The notes under the pieces were generated by a model. The model did no database searches, was not told the DNA's origin, and saw only the letters and a list, made by a program, of their open reading frames with translations. From NCBI GenBank assembly GCA_017501355.1, contig JAFVXA010000037.1, positions 1 to 64,000 of the forward strand: DNA of 64,000 bases, in the 5' to 3' direction. Positions within the stretch are counted from its first letter, which is position 1; each line of letters starts with the position of its first letter. Both the position numbers and the translations under genes were made by a program. Positions 15,483-24,406 of the stretch are shown one piece after another. This DNA comes from Oscillospiraceae bacterium. GTDB taxonomy: Bacteria > Bacillota > Clostridia > Oscillospirales > Oscillospiraceae.

Positions 15483-17831
15483 ATGCAAAAACTCTTTAGC
15501 TCCGGCACAAACAAGAAGGTCACCGGAAAGGCTGCGGACAGTGGCTATAACGCAACGAAAACCACAACTCCAAAGCCGCAAGTGCAACTACCCAATTTGC
15601 AAAACCTGTTCCAATCAAACACATCCGGGACAGGCAGACAAGTCACAGGCAAAGCAGCGGATGCCCGCCCGCAGGTGGGGGTGCAAAGCACATCATCTTT
15701 GCCTCGTGTGCAGATGCCTTCTCTGCAAACCACCTCGCAGAATCTTGGTGCAATTGGAACAACCAAGCAAGTCACAGGTAAAGCTGCCGACAGCGGCTAC
15801 ACCCCGGCGAAGAAGCAGGCATCTCAGGCGGCAAATCGACAAACGGTGCAGAACGCGCTCCAGCCCATTACATTCGGGGCAGCCAATCAGAACACAGGAA
15901 AGGCCGCGGACAGTGGAATCACAACAGAGCTTCGCCGTGCACAACAACAGGCGAATCGACAAACAGTGGGCAATCTGTTTCAAGGAACACAAAGCGACTA
16001 TTCCCTTGCAAAAGGCACAGCGGGTGCGCTGCAAAAAGGCTTGCAGCAAATAGCCGAAGCAGGCGGCAATACATTTGCTTTTGCAGAGGATGCCGTACTG
16101 GCTCCGCTTGAACTGGCGTTCGGTCGGGATTTGGGTGAATTCTCGGACAATGCGCCGCTCAACCGATGGGCGCAGAAGATTCGTGAAGAGGGCGATGCTG
16201 TTAACGCGTATTACGCCGACAACATAAAGGCAGGCGGCAAAGCGGCAGAACTCTATGACTACTTCGGTTCTTCGCTGATTGCGGCAATACCGATGGCTGC
16301 AGCGGCATTTTACAGCGCTGGCACACCTGCAGTGGCAACACCTGCAAGCTTGCAGGCACAGGCTGCAGGTGCACTCTCTCCCGGACTTACCCAAACAGTC
16401 CGAGATGTTGCAAGAGGAGTGACAAAAGATCCTCAGTATTGGCTGTCACTCTTTCAGATGGTTGGCAATAACTATGAAAACGCCATCTCCGACATGGAGC
16501 AGCAGAACGCTATTGCGCAGCAGAGTGGCGGGAAAACTATGGACAGCAACAGCATCCGCACAAAAGCTGCTCTGCAAGCCATGGGAAGCGGGCTGATGGA
16601 CGCAGGTATTGAAGTGGGCGGTGGTTTGCAAACCCTGCCGAAAGAGCTGCGCCAAGGCGGAAATGTTTGGAAAGCATTGGCGAACAGCGGAATCGGAGAG
16701 GGTAAGGAAGAGGTTTTCCAAGGCATCGTTGACCGCGCATCGCAGAACTTGGTTTATGACAAAGGAAATCCTCTGATCTCTTTGACTGATCCGAATGCGG
16801 TATTCAGCTTGCCTGCTGCTGCCAATGAATTTACAGAAGGCTTTACTGTTGGCAGCATACTGGGTGGTGGACAAGCAGGGGTGCTCTCTGCTGCGCAGGC
16901 AATACAGAGCAGCCCTATTACCTCTTATGCCGATGCATTCCGTAGACTCATAGGCATGAAAACGGAAAGCACTGCGGCTTCGGAGACTACCCGCTATCAA
17001 GAACTGGAACGAAAATACCTTGATGGCTCCATCTCACCGGATGAAGCAGACGAACTGTGGAGATTGGAGCGCCTTCGGAGTCAGACTGAAATACGCAGAA
17101 AGAGCGCAGAGCGTACCGATATTTCAACGTATGAGCGCTATCGGGAACAGGAGCGTAAGTTCCTCGACGGCAGCATCAGTGAACAAGATGGAGACGAACT
17201 GCGGAAACTGGACAACTTTTTGGATCAAGAGCTTGGCAGACAAAAAAATCTCAAGGAAAAAGGGCTGAAAAGGTTTACTGGCGGTGATATAATGTTGGCA
17301 GGTGGAGTTCTTGATAACTTCGACAGAAAGTCAGCATTAACGGGATCTGATGAAGATCTTGCGTTAGTTAATCCGAGCTATTTTACGAAGGAATTTGAAT
17401 GGCAAAATAACTGCCAGCGCTGCGTTTCTGCTTACGAAATGCGACGAAGGGGGTTTGATGTTACGGCTAAACCTTTGCCTACTAAAAACCTTGCAGATGA
17501 TCCTTTGGCAAAAAATGCGGAGCATGCGTGGAAAAATGCGGTTCGGCGTTGGTGCTTGAAGGAAAATGGGAGAGCACAGGTAGAAGAATTTATGAAGAAT
17601 TGGGGTGACGGCGCTAGAGCGATTGTGGGTGTTGGGTTTAGCGGGAGATTTGGTCACGTATTTATAGCTGAACAAAGAAATGGAAGAACAATTTATATTG
17701 ATCCGCAGAATGGGTCTGTTGACTGTTCTTCTTATTTTGAATATGCAGTAAAGGGACAGACTTACATTGCAAGAATTGATACCCTAACCCCGACAGATGC
17801 TATTTTAGACTGTTGTAAAAATAGGAGATGA
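15483..17831 (+). CDS. Polymorphic toxin-like protein with C-terminal papain-fold (Tox-PL) glutamine deamidase domain
   Basis: 782 residues from ATG 15483 (AAAGGAGGT upstream; the GTG at 15372 has no such site). The first ~170 residues hold four copies of a VTGKAADSGY-type repeat separated by Gln-rich spacers. Residues about 175-510 are Ala/Gly-rich with one hydrophobic stretch and resemble phage-derived injected or virion proteins. Residues about 500-590 hold two LDGSIS repeats. The tip (about 600-782) matches papain-fold toxin 1: Cys644 in NCQRC, His725 in FGHVF and Asp740 in YIDPQNG form the expected triad. The known activity of this fold is glutamine deamidation. The tip is clearly AT-richer than the body, consistent with exchange. 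No secretion signal is visible. Confidence 0.85.
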   Translation: MQKLFSSGTNKKVTGKAADSGYNATKTTTPKPQVQLPNLQNLFQSNTSGTGRQVTGKAADARPQVGVQSTSSLPRVQMPSLQTTSQNLGAIGTTKQVTGKAADSGYTPAKKQASQAANRQTVQNALQPITFGAANQNTGKAADSGITTELRRAQQQANRQTVGNLFQGTQSDYSLAKGTAGALQKGLQQIAEAGGNTFAFAEDAVLAPLELAFGRDLGEFSDNAPLNRWAQKIREEGDAVNAYYADNIKAGGKAAELYDYFGSSLIAAIPMAAAAFYSAGTPAVATPASLQAQAAGALSPGLTQTVRDVARGVTKDPQYWLSLFQMVGNNYENAISDMEQQNAIAQQSGGKTMDSNSIRTKAALQAMGSGLMDAGIEVGGGLQTLPKELRQGGNVWKALANSGIGEGKEEVFQGIVDRASQNLVYDKGNPLISLTDPNAVFSLPAAANEFTEGFTVGSILGGGQAGVLSAAQAIQSSPITSYADAFRRLIGMKTESTAASETTRYQELERKYLDGSISPDEADELWRLERLRSQTEIRRKSAERTDISTYERYREQERKFLDGSISEQDGDELRKLDNFLDQELGRQKNLKEKGLKRFTGGDIMLAGGVLDNFDRKSALTGSDEDLALVNPSYFTKEFEWQNNCQRCVSAYEMRRRGFDVTAKPLPTKNLADDPLAKNAEHAWKNAVRRWCLKENGRAQVEEFMKNWGDGARAIVGVGFSGRFGHVFIAEQRNGRTIYIDPQNGSVDCSSYFEYAVKGQTYIARIDTLTPTDAILDCCKNRR

Positions 17832-17835
17832 TTTT

Positions 17836-18102
17836 ATGATTGATTTCAAAAAGGCTTGTGAGATTGCGAAGAGAATTCGAAATATTGATTTCCCCAGTTT
17901 GAAATATATTTATATTACGGAACTGGAGGATCGCTGGGCATTTACACTAAGTGTGTTTTCGCCTGAAGACAAAGAATACATGACACCTGCGCCTATGTTC
18001 TTCGTTTTTGAAGAGGACGGGCGTGTTGAATGGTTCACAGTTCCTCCTATCGAAAATCTGAAATTGCTTCAAAACGGCAAGGAAATAGGCTATCTTTGCT
18101 AA
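17836..18102 (+). CDS. Probable immunity protein for the Tox-PL toxin
   Basis: 88 residues starting four bases after the toxin stop, with GGAGATGATTTT upstream. The layout is an N-terminal helix (FKKACEIAKRIR), an aromatic strand pair (DRWAFTLSVF), then PAPMFFVFEEDGRVEWFTVPP. This resembles Imm35/YrhB-like immunity proteins in outline, which I cannot confirm. Its small size, acidic character, AT-rich composition like the toxin tip, and position directly after a toxin domain are the grounds for the call. Confidence 0.65.
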   Translation: MIDFKKACEIAKRIRNIDFPSLKYIYITELEDRWAFTLSVFSPEDKEYMTPAPMFFVFEEDGRVEWFTVPPIENLKLLQNGKEIGYLC

Positions 18103-18483
18103 ATAAACACTGTGATCCATTTACAATGGACTGTATCTGTCAGAGAGAAGAATATAATAAATGGATGCGAAAAATATCGGTCATTTTGATGATTACGGAG
18201 CTTTGGGACGAGGATGCAGTATTGGAAATGTTAGAGTTTTGCAGAAACAATCCAAACGCAAGCCAAGCGCAGCTTTAAAAAGCGTCCTCCACAATCTCTT
18301 CTCGATACGAGCAGAAAGAGTAAAGTAATTGGTTGGATACTAATGGCGCACTTCTATACGGGTTCCCCCGTATGTGCGCTCCGTGAGACAATGACAGCGC
18401 CCAAACCTCGACGGTTTGGGCGCTGTTGCATCACTGCGCTTAGAACAAGAACCTGCAGTTCTTGCGCCTGTGGCTATCTTGGC

Positions 18484-18528
18484 AAGAAAAGAAGAGGGCG
18501 GAGTGACCGACCGGTCACTCCACCCTCT
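18484..18528 (-). terminator. Terminator of the NYN-LOTUS gene
   Basis: On the minus strand AGAGGGTGGAGTGACC pairs with GGTCACTCCGCCCTCT, then TCTTTTCTT. It lies about 55 bases beyond the stop of the gene at 18583, with the right inverted repeat forming the 3' UTR in between. Confidence 0.75.
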
Positions 18529-18533
18529 GATGC

Positions 18534-18578
18534 AATTAGTTCCTTATCACTGTTCAACCATGGAAAAGCTCGTTTTTG
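18534..18578 (-). repeat. Inverted repeat flanking the toxin island, right copy
   Basis: Reverse complement of the left copy at 15055-15104 over about 45 bases (ACGAGCT, ATGGTTGAACAG, GATAAGGAACTAATT). It is placed between the stop codon and the terminator of the NYN-LOTUS gene. Confidence 0.75.
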
Positions 18579-18582
18579 TTCG

Positions 18583-19380
18583 TTATTTTTCTTCCTTCAG
18601 GCGCACATAGGCGATCTGAGAGTTGGGGCTCTTGGGATCGGGGTCTTTGCGCACCTCGAACAAGCCCATGGACTTGAGGAAAGGCACCATCTTCTTGAAG
18701 CTGTAATTGCGCACGTCAAAGTCGGCATAGCGCTTGGAGAGAATGCTGCCCACATCGCTCACAAGCATATAGCCATCCTCGTCGGAATTGTCCTGAATGA
18801 TGGAAACGATGGTGCTGCGGATGGTGCTGAAGGCGGTCTGGGAGGTAGAGGGCTCTTTGTGTGCTGCCTTCTTCTTTTCCTTTGCCTTCTGGGCGGCTTC
18901 CGCCTTGGCAGCAGCCCGTTCCGCAGCAGCGGCAAGCTCCGCTTCCTTCAGCAGCTTATCCACAAATTTGAACTCATTGCAGGCGGCGACAAAGGGGCGG
19001 GGGGTCTTTTCCTCGCCCATGCCCACCACTTCCATGCCGGATTCCCGCAGACGGGAGGCGAGCTTGGTGAAGTCACTGTCGGAGGTGGCAAGGCAGAAGC
19101 CGTCCACCTTGCCGCTGTAGAGAATGTCCATGGCATCGATGATCATGGCGGAGTCGGATGCATTCTTGCCCGTGGTGTAGCTGTATTGCTGCATGGGGGT
19201 GATGGAATAGCCGAGAAGGATGTCCTTCCACTTGGCGAGACCGGGCTTCGTCCAGTCGCCGTAAATGCGTTTGTAGGTGGCGATGCCCTTGGTGGAGATC
19301 TCATCGAGGATAATCTTGATGTAGCCGGAGGAGATGTTTTCGCCGTCGATGAGAATGGCAAAGCGTTTTTCTTCGTTCAT
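18583..19380 (-). CDS. NYN-domain (LabA/DUF88-like) protein with C-terminal OST-HTH/LOTUS domain
   Basis: 265 residues. The PIN-like NYN nuclease domain (about 5-135) shows the acidic residues expected for metal binding: ILIDGENI, NASDSAMIIDAMD and LATSDSDFTKLA. A Lys/Ala-rich coiled linker follows (about 145-175), then a LOTUS/OST-HTH RNA-binding domain (about 180-262). This architecture is widely taken as an RNA-processing or RNA-decay enzyme; the target is unknown. It begins shortly after the AAA+ gene on the same strand and probably shares its transcript. Confidence 0.85.
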   Translation of the reverse strand: MNEEKRFAILIDGENISSGYIKIILDEISTKGIATYKRIYGDWTKPGLAKWKDILLGYSITPMQQYSYTTGKNASDSAMIIDAMDILYSGKVDGFCLATSDSDFTKLASRLRESGMEVVGMGEEKTPRPFVAACNEFKFVDKLLKEAELAAAAERAAAKAEAAQKAKEKKKAAHKEPSTSQTAFSTIRSTIVSIIQDNSDEDGYMLVSDVGSILSKRYADFDVRNYSFKKMVPFLKSMGLFEVRKDPDPKSPNSQIAYVRLKEEK

Positions 19381-19419
19381 AGGGTTCCTTTCCTTAGGCG
19401 TTTGCGAATATTTGGTGTC

Positions 19420-21513
19420 TTATTCGCCCGATACATCGTCCAGATCGAAGTCGGTGGAGATCAGCAGGGACAAATCCGACTGAGGCTCCACCGCGAGACG
19501 GCGGGACTGGTTCAAAATGGCTTCCTCCACTTTGTTGCGGGCGAGACGACCGTTGCCTGCGGTGGCGGGGCGGAGAGCCTGTACGGCGTTGAAATAGGCG
19601 AGAAGGGCGCTGTCGCAGCCCTCGTCAATGGTGTAGCCCTTGCCCTTGGCGATACTCTTGGTGATCTTCAGCAGCTCCTCGCCGCTGTAATCGGGGAAGT
19701 GGATGAGGTTGGGGAAGCGGCTCTTGAGACCGGAGTTTGAACCGAGGAAATCCTCCATCTCCCGGGAGTAGCCCGCAAGGATGACGATGAGATCATCACG
19801 GTTGTCCTCAATGCCTTTCACAAGGGTGTCAATGGCTTCGAGACCGAAGCTGTCATCCTTGCCGCGATAGAGACTGTACGCCTCGTCAATGAACAACACA
19901 CCGCCGAGAGCAGACTGAATGACGCGGTTGGTGAGGGGAGCGGTGTGACCCACATAGCGTCCCACCAGATCCGCGCGGGAGACCTCCACCAGTTGACCGC
20001 CGCTGAGTACGCCAATGGCTTTGAGATAGCGGCTGACGATGCGGGCGATGGTGGTCTTGCCTGTGCCGGGGTTGCCGGTGAAGATCATGTGCTTGCTGAC
20101 TTCGTCTGCCCGCAAGCCCTGACGGCGGCGCAGCTGCTGCACCGCATAGTATTCCTCCAGCTGCAGAACGTAGTCCTTGACGCTGCCAAGTCCCACGATC
20201 TCGCTGAGCTCCTGCTTGATGGCGGCGAGGTCGCCGCAGTAACGTTCACCCAGCATGGACAGGCAGCTCACCGCCCCTGCGCCGAAATCGGCGCAGACCT
20301 TGCCCTCACTGATGGAGAGGATGACGGGGTGTTCCTTGGGGAGCTCCTGCTCCAGTCGCGCCTGTGCCAGTGCGCGGAGCAGGGAATCGTAAAAGTCCAG
20401 CAGGGCGGTGAGACCGCTGAGGTGATCCACCTGCTGCACCGCCAGCTCTGCAAGACCTTCCGGCAGGGTGAGAAGGAAGGAAAGCTGCTTTTTCGCCAGC
20501 TCCTTCAGTTCCTCCTGTTCGCGGCGGGCGATCTGCAGCATGGCATCCTCAGACAAAGGTGCCGTCTCGCATACATCGCCGAGGGCGTTGATAAAGGGGG
20601 CACCGAAGCTGCCTGCCAGCTTTTCGAGAGACTTTTCGCTGAGGAAAATGAGATATTTCCCCTCTGCGCTCAGCGAACCCACTGTGTCCGTCGCAAGGGC
20701 GTTGCTGACGCTGATGAGCTGTCCGTTTTGCAGAGTGTAGCGGCTGGAGAGAGGGCATTTGCCCGCCGTCACCAGCTGAGAGAGCATATTGAGATAGGCG
20801 GGGTGGCACTGCTCAAAGTGCTCAAAGCAGAGCACGTCGCTTTCGCTTTCGAGAGCCGCATAGAGGTCCTGCAAAAACAGCTTTTCCTCCCCCGTGCTGG
20901 GGTAGAGGGAGAGGTCCACATAGCGGATATTGGAACTGTGAAGAACCTTTCGCTGCTGCAGATCCTCCGCAAGGGCGTTGAGAGCGCTGTGCCGTCCTGT
21001 GTTATCCTTGCCGCAGACGTACACGGCGTTTTTGGGGAAACCGGGGGCAGGGGGCATGACCAGAGGGCGCTTGAAGGCGATGATGAGCTTCTTGAGGAAG
21101 CTCTCCTGCCCGTACACCTCTTCCGCAAGCTCCTCTGCAAGTCCGTCAAAGGCTTCCGTGCCGACAGTGATGGGATCTTCTGCCTTGACAGCGGCAGCGG
21201 GGGAAGCGAGCTCCCGCTCCAGTGCGTCCATCTGTTCCTCGGCTTCACGGCAGAGTGCCTGCAAATCGTCGGCAGTGGTGGTCTGTGCGGGCTTTGCTGC
21301 GGCACTTTGCGGGGCAGGCTTTGCTGCCTGCTTTTTCTGCGGCAGGTAATCGTTGATATCGGGGAGAGTACGCCCCGTCATCTCCTCCAGCGTCTGCAGC
21401 AGATTGCCGCCGCTGCGGCGCTTTTTCCGCTGTGCGGCACGGATCTCGTCCATGGTATAGTTGCTGCGCTTGCCAAGCAGACCTCCCAGCAGATCGTCAT
21501 AGGAATTGGGCAT
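19420..21513 (-). CDS. SpoVK/CbbX-like AAA+ ATPase with an additional degenerate AAA-like domain
   Basis: 697 residues. A basic N-terminal region and acidic coiled segment (to about 150) precede an AAA-like domain (about 150-400) with the altered P-loop VCGKDNTGRHSA, which lacks the GKT/S signature and is probably not catalytic. The second domain (about 430-690) is a full CbbX/SpoVK-type AAA+: Walker A TGNPGTGKTT, Walker B VLFIDEAYSL, sensor and arginine regions (ILAGYSREMEDFL, LKSRFPNLI). Such ATPases remodel protein partners; SpoVK acts in sporulation. The partner here is unknown, but the neighbouring NYN-LOTUS protein is on the same strand. Confidence 0.85.
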   Translation of the reverse strand: MPNSYDDLLGGLLGKRSNYTMDEIRAAQRKKRRSGGNLLQTLEEMTGRTLPDINDYLPQKKQAAKPAPQSAAAKPAQTTTADDLQALCREAEEQMDALERELASPAAAVKAEDPITVGTEAFDGLAEELAEEVYGQESFLKKLIIAFKRPLVMPPAPGFPKNAVYVCGKDNTGRHSALNALAEDLQQRKVLHSSNIRYVDLSLYPSTGEEKLFLQDLYAALESESDVLCFEHFEQCHPAYLNMLSQLVTAGKCPLSSRYTLQNGQLISVSNALATDTVGSLSAEGKYLIFLSEKSLEKLAGSFGAPFINALGDVCETAPLSEDAMLQIARREQEELKELAKKQLSFLLTLPEGLAELAVQQVDHLSGLTALLDFYDSLLRALAQARLEQELPKEHPVILSISEGKVCADFGAGAVSCLSMLGERYCGDLAAIKQELSEIVGLGSVKDYVLQLEEYYAVQQLRRRQGLRADEVSKHMIFTGNPGTGKTTIARIVSRYLKAIGVLSGGQLVEVSRADLVGRYVGHTAPLTNRVIQSALGGVLFIDEAYSLYRGKDDSFGLEAIDTLVKGIEDNRDDLIVILAGYSREMEDFLGSNSGLKSRFPNLIHFPDYSGEELLKITKSIAKGKGYTIDEGCDSALLAYFNAVQALRPATAGNGRLARNKVEEAILNQSRRLAVEPQSDLSLLISTDFDLDDVSGE

Positions 21514-21586
21514 GAATCACGCCACCTTTCGGAAATGGTATCATAATACTTTATTTTACACCGTTTTGCCCGGTCTTGGCAAGAAA

Positions 21587-21621
21587 AAAAGAGCACCTTC
21601 CCAAACGGGAAGGTGCTCTTT
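21587..21621 (-). terminator. Terminator of the glycine cleavage operon
   Basis: AGAGCACCTTCCC pairs with GGGAAGGTGCTCT around AAAC. On the minus strand it is followed by TTTTTTTCTT, directly after the glyA stop. Confidence 0.9.
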
Positions 21622-21633
21622 GCGAAACAAAGC

Positions 21634-22923
21634 TTATTCGTAGATGGGATACTTCTTGGTGATGGCAACGACAGCTTCCTGTGCCTTCTCCTTGTTGCCC
21701 TCGAAGTCGCGGGCGATCATGCCCATGACCTTTGCGAGCTCATACATGTCCTCTTCCACGAGACCGCGGGTGGTGACTGCGGGAGTACCCACGCGGATAC
21801 CGGAGGTGACAAAGGGCTTCTCGGGGTCGTTGGGGATGGAGTTCTTGTTGACGGTGATGTAGCACTCGTCCAGACGATGCTCCATCTCCTTGCCGGTGAT
21901 GCCGAAGTTGCGGACATCGACCAGCATCAGGTGGTTGTCGGTGCCGCCGGAAACGAGGCGGAAGCCTTCCTTTACGAGACCGTCAGCAAGAGCTGCAGCG
22001 TTCTTCACGATCTGCTCGCCGTAAGCCTTGAACTCGGGCTTGAGAGCCTCGCCGAAGCAGACAGCCTTAGCAGCGATGATGTGCTCCAGAGGACCGCCCT
22101 GAGTGCCGGGGAACACAGCGGAGTCGATCTTCTTAGCCAGGGGGAAGACTTCCTCTTCACCGGTCTCAGCGTTCTTTCTCACGACTTCCTTCTTGCAGAG
22201 GATCAGACCGCCGCGGGGACCACGCAGGGTCTTGTGGGTGGTGGAGGTGACCACGTCGGCATAGGGCACGGGATTCTCGTGCACGCCTGCTGCGATCAGA
22301 CCTGCGATGTGAGCCATGTCCACCATGAGGAATGCGCCGACCTCGTCTGCGATCTCACGGAACTTCTTGAAGTCAATCTTGCGGGGGTAAGCGGAACCGC
22401 CGGCAAGGATCATCTTGGGCTGGCACTCCTTGGCGACCTTGAGGATCTCGTCATAATCCAGCTCCTCGGTCTCGTCGTTGAGGGAGTAAGCCACGGGCTT
22501 GAAGTACTGACCGGAGATGTTCACGGGGCTGCCGTGAGACAGGTGACCGCCGTGAGCCAGGTTCAGACCCATGTAGGTGTCGCCGGGCTGCATCAGAGCC
22601 TTGAACACTGCGAGGTTAGCGGAAGCGCCGGAGTGGGGCTGAACGTTTGCGTGCTCAGCGCCGAACAGCTCGCAAGCGCGCTGACGAGCGATCTCCTCGG
22701 TCTCATCCACGCAATAGCAGCCGCCGTAGTAACGCTTGCCGGGATAACCCTCAGCGTACTTGTTGGTCAGGCAGGTACCCATTGCCATCATCACAGCGGG
22801 GGAGACGATGTTCTCGGATGCGATCAGCTCGATGTTGCGCTGCTGACGCTCATATTCGTTAACGATAGTCTTACCAATTTCGGGGTCATACTTGGAGATA
22901 AACTCCATGGATTCCTTAATCAT
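21634..22923 (-). CDS. glyA: Serine hydroxymethyltransferase
   Basis: PLP enzyme interconverting serine and glycine with transfer of a one-carbon unit to tetrahydrofolate, 429 residues (normal length). Substrate and cofactor motifs are present: [20 protein letters not shown], and the PLP-lysine motif [16 protein letters not shown]. It is the last gene of the gcv operon, 20 bases after lpdA, with AAGGAGG upstream. In this context it couples the 5,10-methylene-THF made by glycine cleavage to serine synthesis. Confidence 0.97.
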   Translation of the reverse strand: MIKESMEFISKYDPEIGKTIVNEYERQQRNIELIASENIVSPAVMMAMGTCLTNKYAEGYPGKRYYGGCYCVDETEEIARQRACELFGAEHANVQPHSGASANLAVFKALMQPGDTYMGLNLAHGGHLSHGSPVNISGQYFKPVAYSLNDETEELDYDEILKVAKECQPKMILAGGSAYPRKIDFKKFREIADEVGAFLMVDMAHIAGLIAAGVHENPVPYADVVTSTTHKTLRGPRGGLILCKKEVVRKNAETGEEEVFPLAKKIDSAVFPGTQGGPLEHIIAAKAVCFGEALKPEFKAYGEQIVKNAAALADGLVKEGFRLVSGGTDNHLMLVDVRNFGITGKEMEHRLDECYITVNKNSIPNDPEKPFVTSGIRVGTPAVTTRGLVEEDMYELAKVMGMIARDFEGNKEKAQEAVVAITKKYPIYE

Positions 22924-22943
22924 GGGACTGTTCCTCCTTGAAT

Positions 22944-24332
22944 TTATTTGTTGAGCTTTGCGAGAAGATCTTCCAGTGCATCGGTCAGACCTTCCTCAAA
23001 GGTGGGATGGGGGCGCAGCACCTTGAGCATCTGCTCCACGGTGAGGTGGTTCACGATGGCGGTGCTGAGCTCGGAGATCATGTCGGTGGAATGCTCGCAC
23101 ATGAGCTGTGCGCCAACGATCTCATGGGTCTCGGTATCAGCGACGACCTTCATGAAGGCGCGGTCGCCTTCCTTGATGACGGTCTTGCCGTTGGAGAACA
23201 TGACGTACTTGCCGGCAGCAACGCTGCGACCTGCAGCCTTCGCCTCGTCAGCGGTGAGACCCACGCAGGCGATCTCGGGCACGCAGTAGATGCAGCTGGG
23301 GATGGTGTTGATGTCCACCTTGCCGCCTTCCTTGCCGCAGATCAGATCCACGCAGTCCACGCCCTGTGCGGAAGCCACGTGTGCGAGAGGCACCTTGGCG
23401 CTCACGTCACCGATGGCATACACGCCGGGGATGGAGGTCTCGTAGCGGTCATTGACCACGAGACGGGCGCGGTCAAACTCGGGAGCAAGACCCTCGGCGA
23501 AGAGACCACCGGTATAGGGCTTACGACCGATGGCGCAGAGGACGCATTCGCCCTCAACGGACAGTTCCTGATCCTTGCACTTGAAGTTGACACGCAGACC
23601 CTTCTCGCCCTGCTCCACATTGGAGACGAGGGAGTTGGTGTGGACAGCGACACCCTTCTTCTTCAGGATCATGCCGAGGTTCTGACCGATCTCACGGTCG
23701 AGAGTGGGCATCAGACGATCCATGCCCTCAATGAGGGTCACGTTGCAGCCGAGATCATGGTAGAAGGTAGCGAACTCCACGCCGATGACACCACCACCAA
23801 TGATGATGATGGACTCATACAGGTGGTCGCAGCCCTCCAGCAGCTCGTCAGAGGTGACGACGCCGGGCAGATCCAGACCGGGGATGGGGGGACGTGCGGG
23901 CACGGAGCCGGTGGCTGCCATGATGTGGTCAGCGGTCAGTTCCTTTTCGCCGTCCTCGCCCTTGAACAGAACCTTGCCGGTGCCGAGAATGGTTCCGGTA
24001 CCGCGCAGCAGGTCGATCTTGGCAGCCTTGAACATACCCTCAATGCCGCCGCGGAGCTTGGCGCTGACATCGCGCTTGCGCTGGAAGATGGCGTTCATGT
24101 CGAAGTGGATGCCCTCTGCGCCCACGCCGAAGGGAGCGCCGTTCTTGATGCCTGCGATGATCTCAGAGGAGTGCAGCAGGGTCTTGGTGGGGATGCAGCC
24201 GCGGTTGAGGCAGGTGCCGCCCACGTCACGGTTTTCGATGACAGCGGTGCGAAGACCCTGCTTGGCAGCGTGCAGTGCTGCCACATAGCCGCCGGGACCT
24301 GCACCGATGACGATCAGCTGATAATCGGACAT
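22944..24332 (-). CDS. lpdA: Dihydrolipoyl dehydrogenase (L protein of glycine cleavage)
   Basis: FAD enzyme, 462 residues, that reoxidises the dihydrolipoyl arm of GcvH with NAD. FAD-binding [17 protein letters not shown], redox disulfide [14 protein letters not shown]-binding [13 protein letters not shown], and the C-terminal [14 protein letters not shown] dimer motif ([10 protein letters not shown]) are intact. I chose ATG 24332 (AGGAGATG upstream) rather than the longer frame from 24395, which overlaps an intercistronic hairpin. Confidence 0.96.
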   Translation of the reverse strand: MSDYQLIVIGAGPGGYVAALHAAKQGLRTAVIENRDVGGTCLNRGCIPTKTLLHSSEIIAGIKNGAPFGVGAEGIHFDMNAIFQRKRDVSAKLRGGIEGMFKAAKIDLLRGTGTILGTGKVLFKGEDGEKELTADHIMAATGSVPARPPIPGLDLPGVVTSDELLEGCDHLYESIIIIGGGVIGVEFATFYHDLGCNVTLIEGMDRLMPTLDREIGQNLGMILKKKGVAVHTNSLVSNVEQGEKGLRVNFKCKDQELSVEGECVLCAIGRKPYTGGLFAEGLAPEFDRARLVVNDRYETSIPGVYAIGDVSAKVPLAHVASAQGVDCVDLICGKEGGKVDINTIPSCIYCVPEIACVGLTADEAKAAGRSVAAGKYVMFSNGKTVIKEGDRAFMKVVADTETHEIVGAQLMCEHSTDMISELSTAIVNHLTVEQMLKVLRPHPTFEEGLTDALEDLLAKLNK

Positions 24333-24360
24333 TGGAATCATCTCCTGTTTGGTATGTTTC

Positions 24361-24391
24361 AGAAAAGCGGCTGGGTCGCAGCCGCTTTTCT
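24361..24391 (-). other. Intercistronic hairpin between gcvPB and lpdA
   Basis: Perfect 13-bp stem AGAAAAGCGGCTG/CAGCCGCTTTTCT with a 5-base loop and only a weak U stretch within the arm. Probably a partial terminator or transcript-end stabiliser. Confidence 0.6.
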
Positions 24392-24406
24392 GCATTGTTT
24401 TGTTTT

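Larger units (their letters stand above)
18103..18582. other. Hairpin-rich non-coding tail of the toxin island
   Basis: No convincing gene. Two overlapping short frames (18162-18278 and 18161-18330 in different phases) have no good ribosome binding site and may be decayed ends of exchanged toxin tips. Strong dyads follow: a 13-bp stem at 18394-18426 (ACAGCGCCCAAAC) without a T tract, a 7-bp stem at 18446-18464, and the terminator listed separately. Confidence 0.55.

Noticed and set aside
15483..16010. CRISPR-like array at the repeated toxin N-terminus
   Set aside because: The repeats are coding, imperfect and unevenly spaced; no CRISPR array or cas gene occurs in the window.
18030..18278. 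An 82-codon frame overlapping the immunity gene
   Set aside because: It has no ribosome binding site, overlaps the immunity gene in another frame and shows no recognisable domain.
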